Translations under genes and position numbers: made by a program
The notes under the pieces: model-generated
What the model saw: only the letters and a program-made list of their open reading frames with translations
What the model was told of the DNA's origin: nothing
Database searches by the model: none
DNA from: JANWVO01 sp964458495
GTDB taxonomy: Bacteria; Acidobacteriota; Terriglobia; Bryobacterales; Bryobacteraceae
Direction of reading: 5' to 3'
Length of the DNA stretch: 64,000 nucleotides
Assembly: GCA_964458495.1 (NCBI GenBank)
Contig: CAYWJB010000005.1
Coordinates: 186,001-250,000, forward strand
Shown here: piece by piece, positions 31,345 to 39,825 of the stretch
Numbering within the stretch: the stretch's first letter is position 1
How the letters are laid out: every line of letters begins with the position of its first letter

Positions 31345-32628
31345 ATGCACGATCTGGCGTACTTCCGGGCCCATCTGGAGGCCATTGCCGCCCGCCTCCA
31401 GCAGCGCGGATTCTCTCTCGACGTAGAGGAGTTCCGGTCCTTGGATGCCCGGCGGCGCGCTGCGGTCACAGAAGCCGAAGAGCTCCGCGCGCGCCGCAAC
31501 GCCGAAAGCCAGGAGATTGGGCGGCGGAAGAAGGCCGGGGAGGACACCTCTGCACTCCAGGCCGACGTGCGCGCCCTGGGAGACCGCATCGCTGAACTGG
31601 AGGAGCAGACGAAAGTGCTGGACGAGGAGTTCCGCGCCCGCCTCGCTTCCATTCCCAACGTTCCCCATGAGAGCGTGCCTGCGGGGGCTTCCAGCGACGA
31701 CAACGTCGAGGTCAAGCGCTGGGGCGCTCCGCGCGAATTCGCCTTCCAGCCCAAGGCGCACTGGGACCTGGGCCCGCAGCTCGGCATTCTCGATTTCGAA
31801 CGCGCGGCCAGGATCACCGGCGCGCGCTTCGCCGTCTACATGGGCGCGGGGGCAAAGCTCGAGCGGGCGCTGATCAATTTCATGCTCGACCTGCACACGC
31901 GCGAGCACGGATACACGGAAGTCCTGCCGCCGTTCCTGGTCAACTCGGCCTCGTTATACGGAACGGGCCAGCTGCCGAAGTTCGCCGCCGACCTCTTCAA
32001 ATGCGAGAACTTCGACTTCTGGCTGATCCCCACCGCCGAGGTGCCGGTGACCAACCTGCACCGCGAGGAGACGCTCGACGGCGAGGCACTGCCCATCCGC
32101 TACTGCGCCTTTACGCCGTGTTTCCGCAGCGAGGCCGGCTCCTACGGGCGGGACGTGCGCGGCATCATCCGGCAGCACCAGTTCCAGAAGGTGGAGCTGG
32201 TCAACTTCACACGCCCGGATCAAAGCTACACGGAGCTGGAACGGCTGACCGAAAGCGCCGAACACGTGCTGGAGCGCCTGGGGCTGCCCTACCGCCGCGT
32301 GGTGCTGTGCACCGGCGACATGGGCTTCGCCTCGGCCAAGACCTACGACCTCGAGGTCTGGATGCCCGGCCAGCAGGCGTTCCGCGAAATCTCGTCGTGC
32401 TCGAACTTCGAAAGCTTCCAGGCGCGCCGCGCCGGCATCCGCTTCCGCACCGGGAAGGGCAAGGCCGAATACGCCCACACGCTGAACGGCAGCGGGCTGG
32501 CGGTGGGGCGCACATGGGTGGCGGTGGTGGAGAACTGCCAGCAGGAAGACGGCTCGATTGTGCTGCCGGAGGCGCTGCGGCCCTACCTGAACGCGGAGCG
32601 CATCGACGCGCAGGGGCGGCTGGTCTGA
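31345..32628 (+). CDS. serS: Seryl-tRNA synthetase
   Basis: 427 residues from ATG 31345 (MHDLAYFRAHLEA), matching the usual SerS N-terminus. The N-terminal coiled-coil arm (~30-100, RRRAAVTEAEELRARRNAESQE) binds the tRNA long variable arm. The class II core has motif 2 FRSEAGSYGRDVRGIIRQHQFQKVE and motif 3 GSGLAVGRTWVAVVENCQQEDGSI; TAEVPVTNLHREE is the serine/ATP region. Length is typical. An ATG at 31333 would add four residues but overlaps the TACAAT box. The frame stays open far upstream, antisense to the E1 gene; that part is not coding. Convergent with the next gene, 7-nt gap. Confidence 0.96.
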   Translation: MHDLAYFRAHLEAIAARLQQRGFSLDVEEFRSLDARRRAAVTEAEELRARRNAESQEIGRRKKAGEDTSALQADVRALGDRIAELEEQTKVLDEEFRARLASIPNVPHESVPAGASSDDNVEVKRWGAPREFAFQPKAHWDLGPQLGILDFERAARITGARFAVYMGAGAKLERALINFMLDLHTREHGYTEVLPPFLVNSASLYGTGQLPKFAADLFKCENFDFWLIPTAEVPVTNLHREETLDGEALPIRYCAFTPCFRSEAGSYGRDVRGIIRQHQFQKVELVNFTRPDQSYTELERLTESAEHVLERLGLPYRRVVLCTGDMGFASAKTYDLEVWMPGQQAFREISSCSNFESFQARRAGIRFRTGKGKAEYAHTLNGSGLAVGRTWVAVVENCQQEDGSIVLPEALRPYLNAERIDAQGRLV

Positions 32629-32635
32629 GGGCCGC

Positions 32636-33667
32636 TCAAGGCAGCAGCACGATCTTGCCCACGCCGCCGGCGTAGGATTCCAGCGTCTCAAACGCCTCCT
32701 GCGCGCGCTCCAGCGGCCAGCGGTGGGTCACCATCGGCGCGAAGAGCGGCGCGTGTTCGGCCAGCAGCCGCAAAGCGAGTTCGCTGCGGTGGTTGGATCG
32801 GCGCACCGGAAAGAACCACTGTTCCTTCCGGCGCAGCGTGTGGAAATCGATGGGAAGACGCTCTTCGGAGGGTAGCGCCGTGATGACGATCCGCGCCGCC
32901 GGCGCGCCCATGTGGATCGCCTGGTTGTGCGAGTCGCCCTTGCCGGCGCAGTCGAAGACCATGTCCACTCCGCGCTGTCCGGTCTCGCGCAGCACTTCGC
33001 GGACGGGATCGGTTTGCGAGGGATCGATCGACGCATCCGCGCCGGCGATCCTCGCCAGCTCCCGCCGGTGCGCCACCGGCTCCACCGCCCAGATGCGCGC
33101 CACGCCCGCCAGCCGCAGGCACGCGATGGTGACCAGCCCGATGGGTCCGGCGCCGAGCACCGCCGCGGTTTCCCCCAGGCGGGGCTGGCCGAAGCGGAAA
33201 GACTGGAGCGCGATGGCGATGGGTTCGAACAGCGTGCCCTCGGCCATGCCAAGCCCTTCCGGCAGAGGCAGGAGGTTTACCGGAGGCAGGTTTACGTGAT
33301 CACGGAAGAATCCCGGCTCGCCGGCGTTGGACAGGAAGCGGACATGGTGGCACAGGTTGTGCCGCCCGCTCATGCAGAATTCGCAGTGATAACAGTAAAG
33401 CGGGGCTTCCAGGGCGACCCGGTCGCCCGGCGACCATTGCGTGACGCCAGCCCCGACGGCGCTGACCACTCCCGTGGGTTCATGGCCGAGCACCATGGGA
33501 TAGACGCAAGGCATGCCGCCCACGCTGCCCTCGCGGAAATTGTGCAGGTCGCTGCCGCAGACGCCGACAGCGGCCACGCGCACCTGCACCTCGCCCGGGC
33601 CGGGCGGATCGGGCTCGTACGGGCGGACCTCGATGGTCCGCAGGCTGGTGAGCAAGGCAACGGCCAT
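32636..33667 (-). CDS. Zinc-dependent medium-chain alcohol dehydrogenase (sorbitol/threonine-DH type)
   Basis: 343 residues. Catalytic zinc site: Cys in GVCGSDLHNF and His/Glu in VLGHEPTGVV. Structural zinc lobe with four Cys: CYHCEFCMSGRHNLC. NAD(P)-binding AVLGAGPIGLVTIACLRLAG and a switch to Glu after the second strand (AVEPVAHRREL), suggesting NAD. Similar to sorbitol, threonine or galactitol dehydrogenases; the substrate is not determinable. It is 13 nt downstream of the zinc-ribbon gene on the same strand. Confidence 0.88.
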   Translation of the reverse strand: MAVALLTSLRTIEVRPYEPDPPGPGEVQVRVAAVGVCGSDLHNFREGSVGGMPCVYPMVLGHEPTGVVSAVGAGVTQWSPGDRVALEAPLYCYHCEFCMSGRHNLCHHVRFLSNAGEPGFFRDHVNLPPVNLLPLPEGLGMAEGTLFEPIAIALQSFRFGQPRLGETAAVLGAGPIGLVTIACLRLAGVARIWAVEPVAHRRELARIAGADASIDPSQTDPVREVLRETGQRGVDMVFDCAGKGDSHNQAIHMGAPAARIVITALPSEERLPIDFHTLRRKEQWFFPVRRSNHRSELALRLLAEHAPLFAPMVTHRWPLERAQEAFETLESYAGGVGKIVLLP

Positions 33668-33680
33668 CGGCGCGGCGGCC

Positions 33681-34166
33681 CTATTTCTTGAACAGCCGGT
33701 CGAAGGCGAGGCGGGCGTCGGCGGCGCTCTTCGGCGCGGCGATGTCGGGGCGGTCGCTCATGCGGATGACCGAGGACGGCGGGGCGCTGTCGCGGGCCAC
33801 GGTGACGCGCGGCCGGAAGAACGTGCAGTCGTTGGCGCGGTCCTTGTAGGGAATGCGCGCCGGAATCGGCTTGGTGCACTGGAAGCGCGTCGAGGGCTCG
33901 AAGAAGGCGCACTGCTTGCAGCAGTGCAGCTCGGCGCCGCACTTCGGGCACGCGCCCGAAAAGTCCATGTCGGGCGGGAACGGCGTGGCGCAACTGTAGC
34001 AGCGCGCCGCCGTGACGGTCTCCACCATGCGCGGCAGGCGGGGGCCGGTGACGTCAATGGGGGGACGCGGCCCGCGGTTCTTCGGCCTTTCGCGGTCGCG
34101 ATCCTCGCCACCCGGGGCGTCGTAATCCATATAGCCCCGCTGTTTGTATTTGCGGTCGCCTTCCAT
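33681..34166 (-). CDS. Cysteine-rich zinc-ribbon protein, unknown function
   Basis: 161 residues. An acidic/basic disordered N-terminus (MEGDRKYKQRGYMDYDAPGG), then paired Cys: CYSC, CPKC, CCKQC and single Cys at CTK and CTF, consistent with one or two zinc sites. The C-terminal ~45 residues are low complexity with a terminal LAFDRLFKK. Shine-Dalgarno AAAGGAG precedes the ATG. No family recognised; may be a regulator or RNA/protein-binding adaptor. The 34167-34415 gap upstream shows no clear element. Confidence 0.75.
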   Translation of the reverse strand: MEGDRKYKQRGYMDYDAPGGEDRDRERPKNRGPRPPIDVTGPRLPRMVETVTAARCYSCATPFPPDMDFSGACPKCGAELHCCKQCAFFEPSTRFQCTKPIPARIPYKDRANDCTFFRPRVTVARDSAPPSSVIRMSDRPDIAAPKSAADARLAFDRLFKK

Positions 34167-34415
34167 GTGGAAGTGTGCTCCTTTGGTGACTGGTCAGTCG
34201 TTGCGGTTGTGCGGATCGCCTCAATGAGCAGGCTGGTGTGAGTCCGGATCCCGGCGGACGCCAATGGCAGGCCCTTCTTCCGCGAGGAGAGAATTTCGCA
34301 CTAGCCCGTGTGCCGTTTCCACCGCGCGCCCAAGCATCCCAGCTTCGCCGCGCGGCCGCTCACCCGGCACTCCTCATACATATCACGGTTCCGCGCCGGA
34401 ATCCAGCCCCTTCTT

Positions 34416-36968
34416 TCAGCTTCGCGAGGTCCACTTGACGGGCAGGTAACAGGGCCGCGTCACCGGGTCTTCACTTCGGTTGGGGCTGACGCGCAGGGTG
34501 TAGCCGATCCTTCCGGTCTGGTGCGGCACGAAGTCGCGCCCAAACAAATGCCGCCCGTCCTGTTCTTGCAGGAACGGCAGGCTGATCACGGTGGTCTCGA
34601 ACAGTTCGCCGTCGGGGTTGACGCGTCCGACCACGGCCTCCACGCGAACGTCCGAGGGCGTCAGCCCGGCCAGCGCGATCGACGCCCGCAACTGGATCGG
34701 CGCGCCGGTCACAATGGCGCGGCCCACCGCGCCCGAGACGTCCTCGATCGAAACGTGGGGCCAGGCCTCGTCCACCTTGCGGTTCCACTGGGCCTTCTCA
34801 CGCGCCCAGGCGTAGTGGTTCTGGCCGGCTTGCAGGCTGGCCAGATGGGCGGGCTCGTACATCCGCTCCACGTAGTCGCGGACCATCCGCTGGCAGTTGT
34901 ACTGCGGGCTGAGATTCATAATCGAGGTTTTCACCCGCCTCATCCAGGCCACCGGCACGCCCTCTTCGCGGTTCTGGTAATACATGGGCAGGATCTCGGT
35001 CTCCAGGAGCGAATAGATGGACGACGCATGCACCTCGTCCAGATCCGCGGAATACGGGTCGCGGTCGCCGATCGCCCAGCCGCCGGAAACCTCGTAGGCT
35101 TCGTCGAACCAGCCGTCGAGGATCGACAGGTTCAGCGTCCCGTTGATGGCGGCCTTCATGCCGCTGGTGCCGCACGCCTCCTCGCCGCGGCGCGGGTTGT
35201 TCAGCCACAGATCCACGCCCTGCACGAGTTCGCGGCCGACCTCGATGTCGTAGTCCTCGACGAAGACGATGTGGCGCGACAATTCGGGGTCGCGCGTGTA
35301 CTGGATGATCTCGCGGATCAGCTGCTTGCCAGGCGTGTCCTTCGGGTGTGCCTTGCCGGCGATGACGATTTGCACGGGCATCTTCGGGTTGGTGAGGATC
35401 CTCTTCAGCCGCGCCAGATCCCGGAAGATCAGCGTCGCCCGCTTGTAGGTGGCGAACCGGCGCGAAAAACCGATGGTGAAGACCTCGGGGTCGAAGATCT
35501 CCGAAAGGCGCTTCTGCTCCGTGCTCGGCGCGTGGCGTTCCGCTGCGCGCTGCAGCAACCGCTCGCGGATGAAGGCGATGAGCCGCCGCTTGCGCCGGCG
35601 GCGGATCTCCCACAACTCCTCGTTCGGGATGTCCTCCACCTGCGTCCAGATGGCGGGATCGGCATACTGCTCGCGCCAGCCCGGGGCCAGATACTGGTCA
35701 TAGAGGCTGGCGAGGTCCGGGTGCAGCCACGTCGGCAGATGGACGCCGTTGGTGATCGGAATGATAGGCACCTCGTGGACCGGGAAATCGGGCCACAGGC
35801 GGTTGAACATCTGGCGGCTGACTTCCGAATGCAGCCGGCTCACCGCGTTGCGGTAGGCCGATGTCTTCAGCGCCAGAACGGCCATGGAAAACCGGTCGCC
35901 CTGCTCGTCGGTGCCGCCCTGGCCAAGGGCCAGAAAGCGGTCGAAGGGCACGTTGTTGCGCTCGCAGTAGGCGTGGAAGTACTCGTAGATCAGGCCGGGA
36001 TCGAACATGTCGATCCCCGCCGGCACGGGCGTGTGCGTGGTGAAGGTGTTGTTGACGCGCGCCGCCTCCAGCGCCTCCTCCCAGCTCAGCCCGTGATCCT
36101 GCATGAGCAGCCGCACGCGCTCCAGAGCCAGAAACGCCGAGTGGCCCTCGTTCATGTGGTAGACGGTCGGCTGGATGCCCAGCGCCTTCAGTACCCGCAT
36201 TCCGCCGACGGCGAGCACGAACTCCTGCTGGATGCGGGTCACCGTGTCTCCGCCGTAGAGCTGGTCGGTAATGTCGCGGTATTCCTCGATCGTGTTCTCC
36301 GGGATGTTGGTGTCGAGCAGGATCAGCGGTATCCGCCCCACTTGCATCTTCCAGGCCTTGACGTGGCAATGGCCTCTCGGCAGACGGAGATCCACCACTA
36401 TTTCGTTGCCGCTCGCGTCCAGCGCCGGCGCCACGGGCCAGGTGAAAAAGTCGTTGACCGGATATTTCTCCACCTGCCAGCCGTCCGGATTCAGGTGCTG
36501 CTCCAGATAGCCTTTCTGATACAGCAGACCCACACCCACCAGGCCGAGGTTGGCGTCGCTGGCAGCCTTGAGATAATCGCCCGACAGGATGCCCAGGCCG
36601 CCGGAGTAGATGGAGACGGATTCCAGCAGACCGTACTCCATGCTGAAGTAGGCCACCTTCATTCCGCCCTCAGGCGGCTGCGCTTTCATATATTCGTCAA
36701 ATTCCCGGCACGCCGCCTGATACAGTGCGACATAGCGCGGGTCCGCCGCCGCCTTCTGCAGCGTCTCCTGCGGGATTCGTCCCAGCATCAGAACGGGGTT
36801 CCGCCTGCATTCCTTCCACAGCACCGGGTCCAGCCGCCGGAACACAGGACGCAAGGTAGGCTTCCAGCTCCAAAGGAAATTCAGGGCGAGTTCGCCAAGC
36901 CTCGACAACTCCGGAGGCAGCGCAGGACTGACGAGAAACTCCTTCACGGGACGGATGTGGTAAGCCAT
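34416..36968 (-). CDS. glgP: Alpha-glucan phosphorylase (with DUF3417 N-terminus)
   Basis: 850 residues. N-terminal DUF3417-type segment (LGELALNFLWSWKPTLRPVFRRLDP), then the GT35 core: VAYFSMEYGLLESVSIYSGGLGILSGDYLK, VYHMNEGHSAFLALER, PITNGVHLPTWL, GFSRRFATYKRA, and the PLP-binding region EACGTSGMKAAINGTLNLSILDGW. The enzyme releases glucose-1-phosphate from glycogen-like alpha-1,4-glucans. This is the short, bacterial/archaeal form rather than the glycogen/maltodextrin form. GGGAG precedes the ATG. No glg genes adjoin, though a YihX-like glucose-1-phosphate phosphatase candidate is at 28556. Confidence 0.93.
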   Translation of the reverse strand: MAYHIRPVKEFLVSPALPPELSRLGELALNFLWSWKPTLRPVFRRLDPVLWKECRRNPVLMLGRIPQETLQKAAADPRYVALYQAACREFDEYMKAQPPEGGMKVAYFSMEYGLLESVSIYSGGLGILSGDYLKAASDANLGLVGVGLLYQKGYLEQHLNPDGWQVEKYPVNDFFTWPVAPALDASGNEIVVDLRLPRGHCHVKAWKMQVGRIPLILLDTNIPENTIEEYRDITDQLYGGDTVTRIQQEFVLAVGGMRVLKALGIQPTVYHMNEGHSAFLALERVRLLMQDHGLSWEEALEAARVNNTFTTHTPVPAGIDMFDPGLIYEYFHAYCERNNVPFDRFLALGQGGTDEQGDRFSMAVLALKTSAYRNAVSRLHSEVSRQMFNRLWPDFPVHEVPIIPITNGVHLPTWLHPDLASLYDQYLAPGWREQYADPAIWTQVEDIPNEELWEIRRRRKRRLIAFIRERLLQRAAERHAPSTEQKRLSEIFDPEVFTIGFSRRFATYKRATLIFRDLARLKRILTNPKMPVQIVIAGKAHPKDTPGKQLIREIIQYTRDPELSRHIVFVEDYDIEVGRELVQGVDLWLNNPRRGEEACGTSGMKAAINGTLNLSILDGWFDEAYEVSGGWAIGDRDPYSADLDEVHASSIYSLLETEILPMYYQNREEGVPVAWMRRVKTSIMNLSPQYNCQRMVRDYVERMYEPAHLASLQAGQNHYAWAREKAQWNRKVDEAWPHVSIEDVSGAVGRAIVTGAPIQLRASIALAGLTPSDVRVEAVVGRVNPDGELFETTVISLPFLQEQDGRHLFGRDFVPHQTGRIGYTLRVSPNRSEDPVTRPCYLPVKWTSRS

Positions 36969-37163
36969 GGTTACTCCCAGATTTCTACGTTAGCAGACGG
37001 ATTCCCTGCCCCCGCAGGCTGTGCGTTTCCGCCCTGACCTTTCACCTCTTTGGATGCTCGCGGCCCGCGCCGGGTTCGCAATTCGGCCCGCGGCGCCGCC
37101 GTGGCAGGATACCTGACCAAACGCGTTTGCCATCTTTTTGTCTTGATTCGCGCCATCTTGACG

Positions 37164-37169
37164 TACAAT
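37164..37169 (+). promoter_or_regulatory. -10-like box, 6 nt before Rrf2 start
   Basis: TACAAT, then GAAAGC, then ATG 37176; a TTGATT lies 15 nt upstream as a possible short-spaced -35. Predicts a leaderless message. Confidence 0.5.
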
Positions 37170-37175
37170 GAAAGC

Positions 37176-37664
37176 ATGAAGCTGAGCGCTCAGGAAGAAT
37201 ATGGGCTGCGCTGTCTTCTGTACATGGCGCGCCATGGGGAGGACCGGAGCCACAGCATCCCGGAAATCAGCAGGGCGGAGGGTCTCTCCGTCCCGAATGT
37301 CGCCAAACTGATGCGCATCCTGCGCCTCGGAGGGCTGGTCAAAAGCGTTCGCGGGCAGGCAGGCGGATACACACTGGCCAAGCCGGCTGCCGAAATCACC
37401 GTCTCGGAAGTGGTCGGGCTGCTCGGAGGCAGCTTCTTCAACGCCCACTTCTGCGACCGGCATGCGGGACTGGAGCGCAACTGCACGCACGTGGAGGACT
37501 GCTCGCTGAAGATTCTCTGGAGCGCCGTTCAGAAGGGCCTGGACGGGATCCTGGGCCGGACTTCGCTCCGGGACCTGCTGCGCAACGAGCAGGAGATGAG
37601 AGCTTTGATGCGCGAACGGGCCGCTGCGGCTGCGCTGGAGGTTGCCGAGAGCAGGCCTCTTTGA
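37176..37664 (+). CDS. Rrf2-family transcriptional regulator
   Basis: 162 residues. The winged helix is at the N-terminus: MKLSAQEEYGLRCLLYMARHG, IPEISRAEGLSVPNVAKLMRILRLGGLVKSVRGQAGGYTLAKPA. Three Cys follow in a CDRHAGLERNC...DC pattern, the position of the Fe-S ligands in IscR/NsrR/RsrR. So it likely senses redox, NO or Fe-S status. No isc/suf genes adjoin; it stands 122 nt upstream of the cobalamin-related operon and divergent from glgP. The start is set by the typical Rrf2 N-terminus; the longer frame upstream is not family-like. Confidence 0.9.
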   Translation: MKLSAQEEYGLRCLLYMARHGEDRSHSIPEISRAEGLSVPNVAKLMRILRLGGLVKSVRGQAGGYTLAKPAAEITVSEVVGLLGGSFFNAHFCDRHAGLERNCTHVEDCSLKILWSAVQKGLDGILGRTSLRDLLRNEQEMRALMRERAAAAALEVAESRPL

Positions 37665-37786
37665 TCCCTGCCGCGTGCTGGCGAGGCTGCGCGCGGCACA
37701 GTCTCTCTTTGTCTCCACTTGTCCCCCGCAGCTGCCAGTTAAGCTGAAAGAAGCAGCTGCGAAGTGCGGCCGCTCCTCCACACCCG

Positions 37787-38695
37787 ATGCAAGAAACGAC
37801 ACTGCCGCACGCTCTGGTCATCACCAGCGCCCATGCCGGAGAGGGCAAGACTCATGTGGCCTGCGGGCTGGCCCGCTGGCTGGCCAATCACGGTTTTCAT
37901 CCGGCGCCCTTGCATCTGGGTGCTGCCGGCGCCCATCAGCAGGCCTGCCCCGGAGGCGGTACCGTCTCCCGGGCTGCGGCGCTGCTGGCAGAGGCTTGCC
38001 GCCTGGCACCGGAGCCCCTGTTTGAGTCCGGGTGGAGCCGCCTGGAAGAGGTCGCGCTACGGGGCGACGTGGTGATCGTGGAGGCGCCGGCGATCTCCGG
38101 CACGATGAGCCGTCTTCCGCAGATCCGCGTGGAACGGGCTGGCGGCGGCCTGAGGGTGAACGGATTTCCGCTCTCATTGTTCTCGCCCGCCGTCACGCAC
38201 GGTACCGTGCCGGAACTGGAGGGGCTGCCGGACTGGGAGTATGCGACACGGCCGCGCATTGGCGTCGTGAGCCTGCCCCATCTGCTCGATTTCCGCGACC
38301 TCGCCCTGCTGCGTGGCGCCGAGTGGCTGACGGCGGCGGGTGTCGGGCAGTTCGAGTTTCTGTTTGTGCCGGCGACCTCCGATGCGGGGCACGACGCGGC
38401 CTGGCTGGAGGAGACGGGACTCGCCGAGTGGCTCCGCGAGCAGGCTTTCGGCGGCGCGGTGGTGGCCAGTTGCGGTTGGGAGGTCGGCGGTGCGCGCCCG
38501 GTGGAACGCGAGGATCTTTCCGATTACCGGCGGTTGTCGCTGCTGCTCGGGCGCAGGATGGCGCCTCCCATGCCGGACGATTCCGTTCTCGACGGGCTGG
38601 CCGCATGGGTCGCCCCATGGGCCGAACAGGAGAAGCTGCTGGAATTCTTCCGGCAGGGCTGGCGGACTCCGTCCGCCGGCAGCGTAGTAGATTAG
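37787..38695 (+). CDS. Compact CobQ/CobB-like cobyric-acid-synthase-type protein
   Basis: 302 residues, versus about 490 for standard CobQ. The P-loop is SAHAGEGKTHVACGL (~14-28), the middle strand GDVVIVEAPA (~93-101) aligns with the CobQ 'VVIEGAGSP' region, and from ~157 the amidotransferase-like half starts with RIGVVSLPHLLDFRDLALL. Cys 229 in VVASCGWEVGG sits where the CobQ 'GICGG' nucleophile would be, but the surrounding GGYQ is lost and the C-terminal His region is cut short. So it is a shortened, probably altered CobQ paralogue. It heads an operon with a CobD-like enzyme and B12 ABC transport genes. Reaction uncertain. Confidence 0.65.
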   Translation: MQETTLPHALVITSAHAGEGKTHVACGLARWLANHGFHPAPLHLGAAGAHQQACPGGGTVSRAAALLAEACRLAPEPLFESGWSRLEEVALRGDVVIVEAPAISGTMSRLPQIRVERAGGGLRVNGFPLSLFSPAVTHGTVPELEGLPDWEYATRPRIGVVSLPHLLDFRDLALLRGAEWLTAAGVGQFEFLFVPATSDAGHDAAWLEETGLAEWLREQAFGGAVVASCGWEVGGARPVEREDLSDYRRLSLLLGRRMAPPMPDDSVLDGLAAWVAPWAEQEKLLEFFRQGWRTPSAGSVVD

Positions 38696-38698
38696 GGA

Positions 38699-38809
38699 AT
38701 GGAAGGCCTTGGCGGCGTGCGCCAGGACCGGCCGCGGCGGAAGTGGATGGCGCCGCTGGCGCAGATGGCCATTCGTGCCGGATTTTTTCAGCGGCAGCGG
38801 GGAGGATGA
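38699..38809 (+). CDS. Possible 36-aa peptide before cobD-like gene
   Basis: ATG 38699 to TGA 38809: basic peptide MEGLGGVRQDRPRRKW...FFQRQRGG. Its TGA overlaps the ATG of the next gene (ATGA), which would couple it to cobD; it follows the CobQ-like stop by 3 nt. No family. May be chance or a leader peptide. Confidence 0.25.
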   Translation: MEGLGGVRQDRPRRKWMAPLAQMAIRAGFFQRQRGG

Positions 38810-39825
38810 GATTGATCGTCACGCACGGTGGAAATGTGTTGGCCGTGGCCAGGGCCCGCGGTTGGGACTGGCGTGAGGTTCTCGATCTGAGCGCAAGCAT
38901 CAACCCCCTGGGGCCTTCGCCGGCTGTGCGGCCCGCCATTGAGGAAGCGCTCGACCGCGTCGCCCTCTATCCCGATCCGCTGCCCGAGCAATTGACCGCC
39001 GTGCTGGCCAAAGCCTGGGGGATCGGGCCGGAACAGGTGCTGGTGGGCGGCGGAGGCACGGAACTGGTGCACTTTCTGGCCCGGGCGGGCTGGAACGGGC
39101 CCGCCACGCTGGCTGTTCCGGTGTGGGCGGAGTTCTACCGCGCGTTTCCGCATGCGCATCGTGTCCCGGCCGCCGAACCCGACGCCTGGCCGCAGCGCGG
39201 CCTGCTGGTGGTGAGCCAGCCGGGCAATCCGACCGGTGTATCGGTTCCGCTGGAGGCGGTGAAACGCGCCGTCGCCAGCCGCGAGGGGCCGGTGCTGATC
39301 GACGAAAGCTTCATCGAGTTCACACGGCTGGAATCGGCGATCGGCTGGATCCAGGATCACCCCAACGTTCTGGTGCTGCGCTCGCTGTCGAAGTTCCATG
39401 CGCTGCCGGGGCTGCGCGTGGGCGCGCTGGCGGGTTCGCCGGAATGGATCCGCCGCCTGCAACGCAAGCGCGAGCCGTGGCGGGTGAGCACGCTGGCCGA
39501 AGCGGCGGCGTTGGCAGCCGTGCGCGACACCGCGCACGCTGAACGTACGCGCCGGCTGGTGGAAGAGGAGCGCGCGTGGCTGCTGGAGGCGCTCGAGGAG
39601 CTCAACGGCCTGCGTGTTTTGCCGGGCGAGGCCAACTATCTGCTGGCCTACACGGACCGCCCCGCGGCTGAAGTCTGCGACTGGTTCCTCGAGCGCAAGA
39701 TCCTGCTGCGCAACTGTTCGCGGCTGCCGGGCGTGGACGGAGAGGCCATCCGGTTCGCCGTCCGGACACGCCCGGAGAACGAGCGCTTCCTTGCCGCGGC
39801 CCGGGAGTACTTTTGCGCCGGCTGA
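38806..39825 (+). CDS. cobD: Threonine-phosphate decarboxylase-like aminotransferase (CobD/CobC)
   Basis: 339 residues. N-terminus THGGNVLAVARARGWDWREVLDLSASINPLGP has the 'HGGN ... D.SA.INP.GP' signature that separates CobD from HisC. PLP features: VSQPGNPTGVSV, VLIDESFIEFT, and the Schiff-base Lys in LRSLSKFHALPGLRVG. CobD makes (R)-1-aminopropan-2-ol phosphate, the linker of the cobalamin lower arm. Start 38806; BtuF gene overlaps its end. In a B12 operon this fits salvage/late assembly; cobinamide-processing genes (cobU, cobS, cobT) are not in the window. Confidence 0.85.
   Translation: MRLIVTHGGNVLAVARARGWDWREVLDLSASINPLGPSPAVRPAIEEALDRVALYPDPLPEQLTAVLAKAWGIGPEQVLVGGGGTELVHFLARAGWNGPATLAVPVWAEFYRAFPHAHRVPAAEPDAWPQRGLLVVSQPGNPTGVSVPLEAVKRAVASREGPVLIDESFIEFTRLESAIGWIQDHPNVLVLRSLSKFHALPGLRVGALAGSPEWIRRLQRKREPWRVSTLAEAAALAAVRDTAHAERTRRLVEEERAWLLEALEELNGLRVLPGEANYLLAYTDRPAAEVCDWFLERKILLRNCSRLPGVDGEAIRFAVRTRPENERFLAAAREYFCAG

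Noticed and set aside
37665..37786. Cobalamin riboswitch before the CobQ/btu operon
   Set aside because: I looked for the B12-box and the surrounding conserved stem signature and saw neither in the 122-nt leader; the gap is short for this class.
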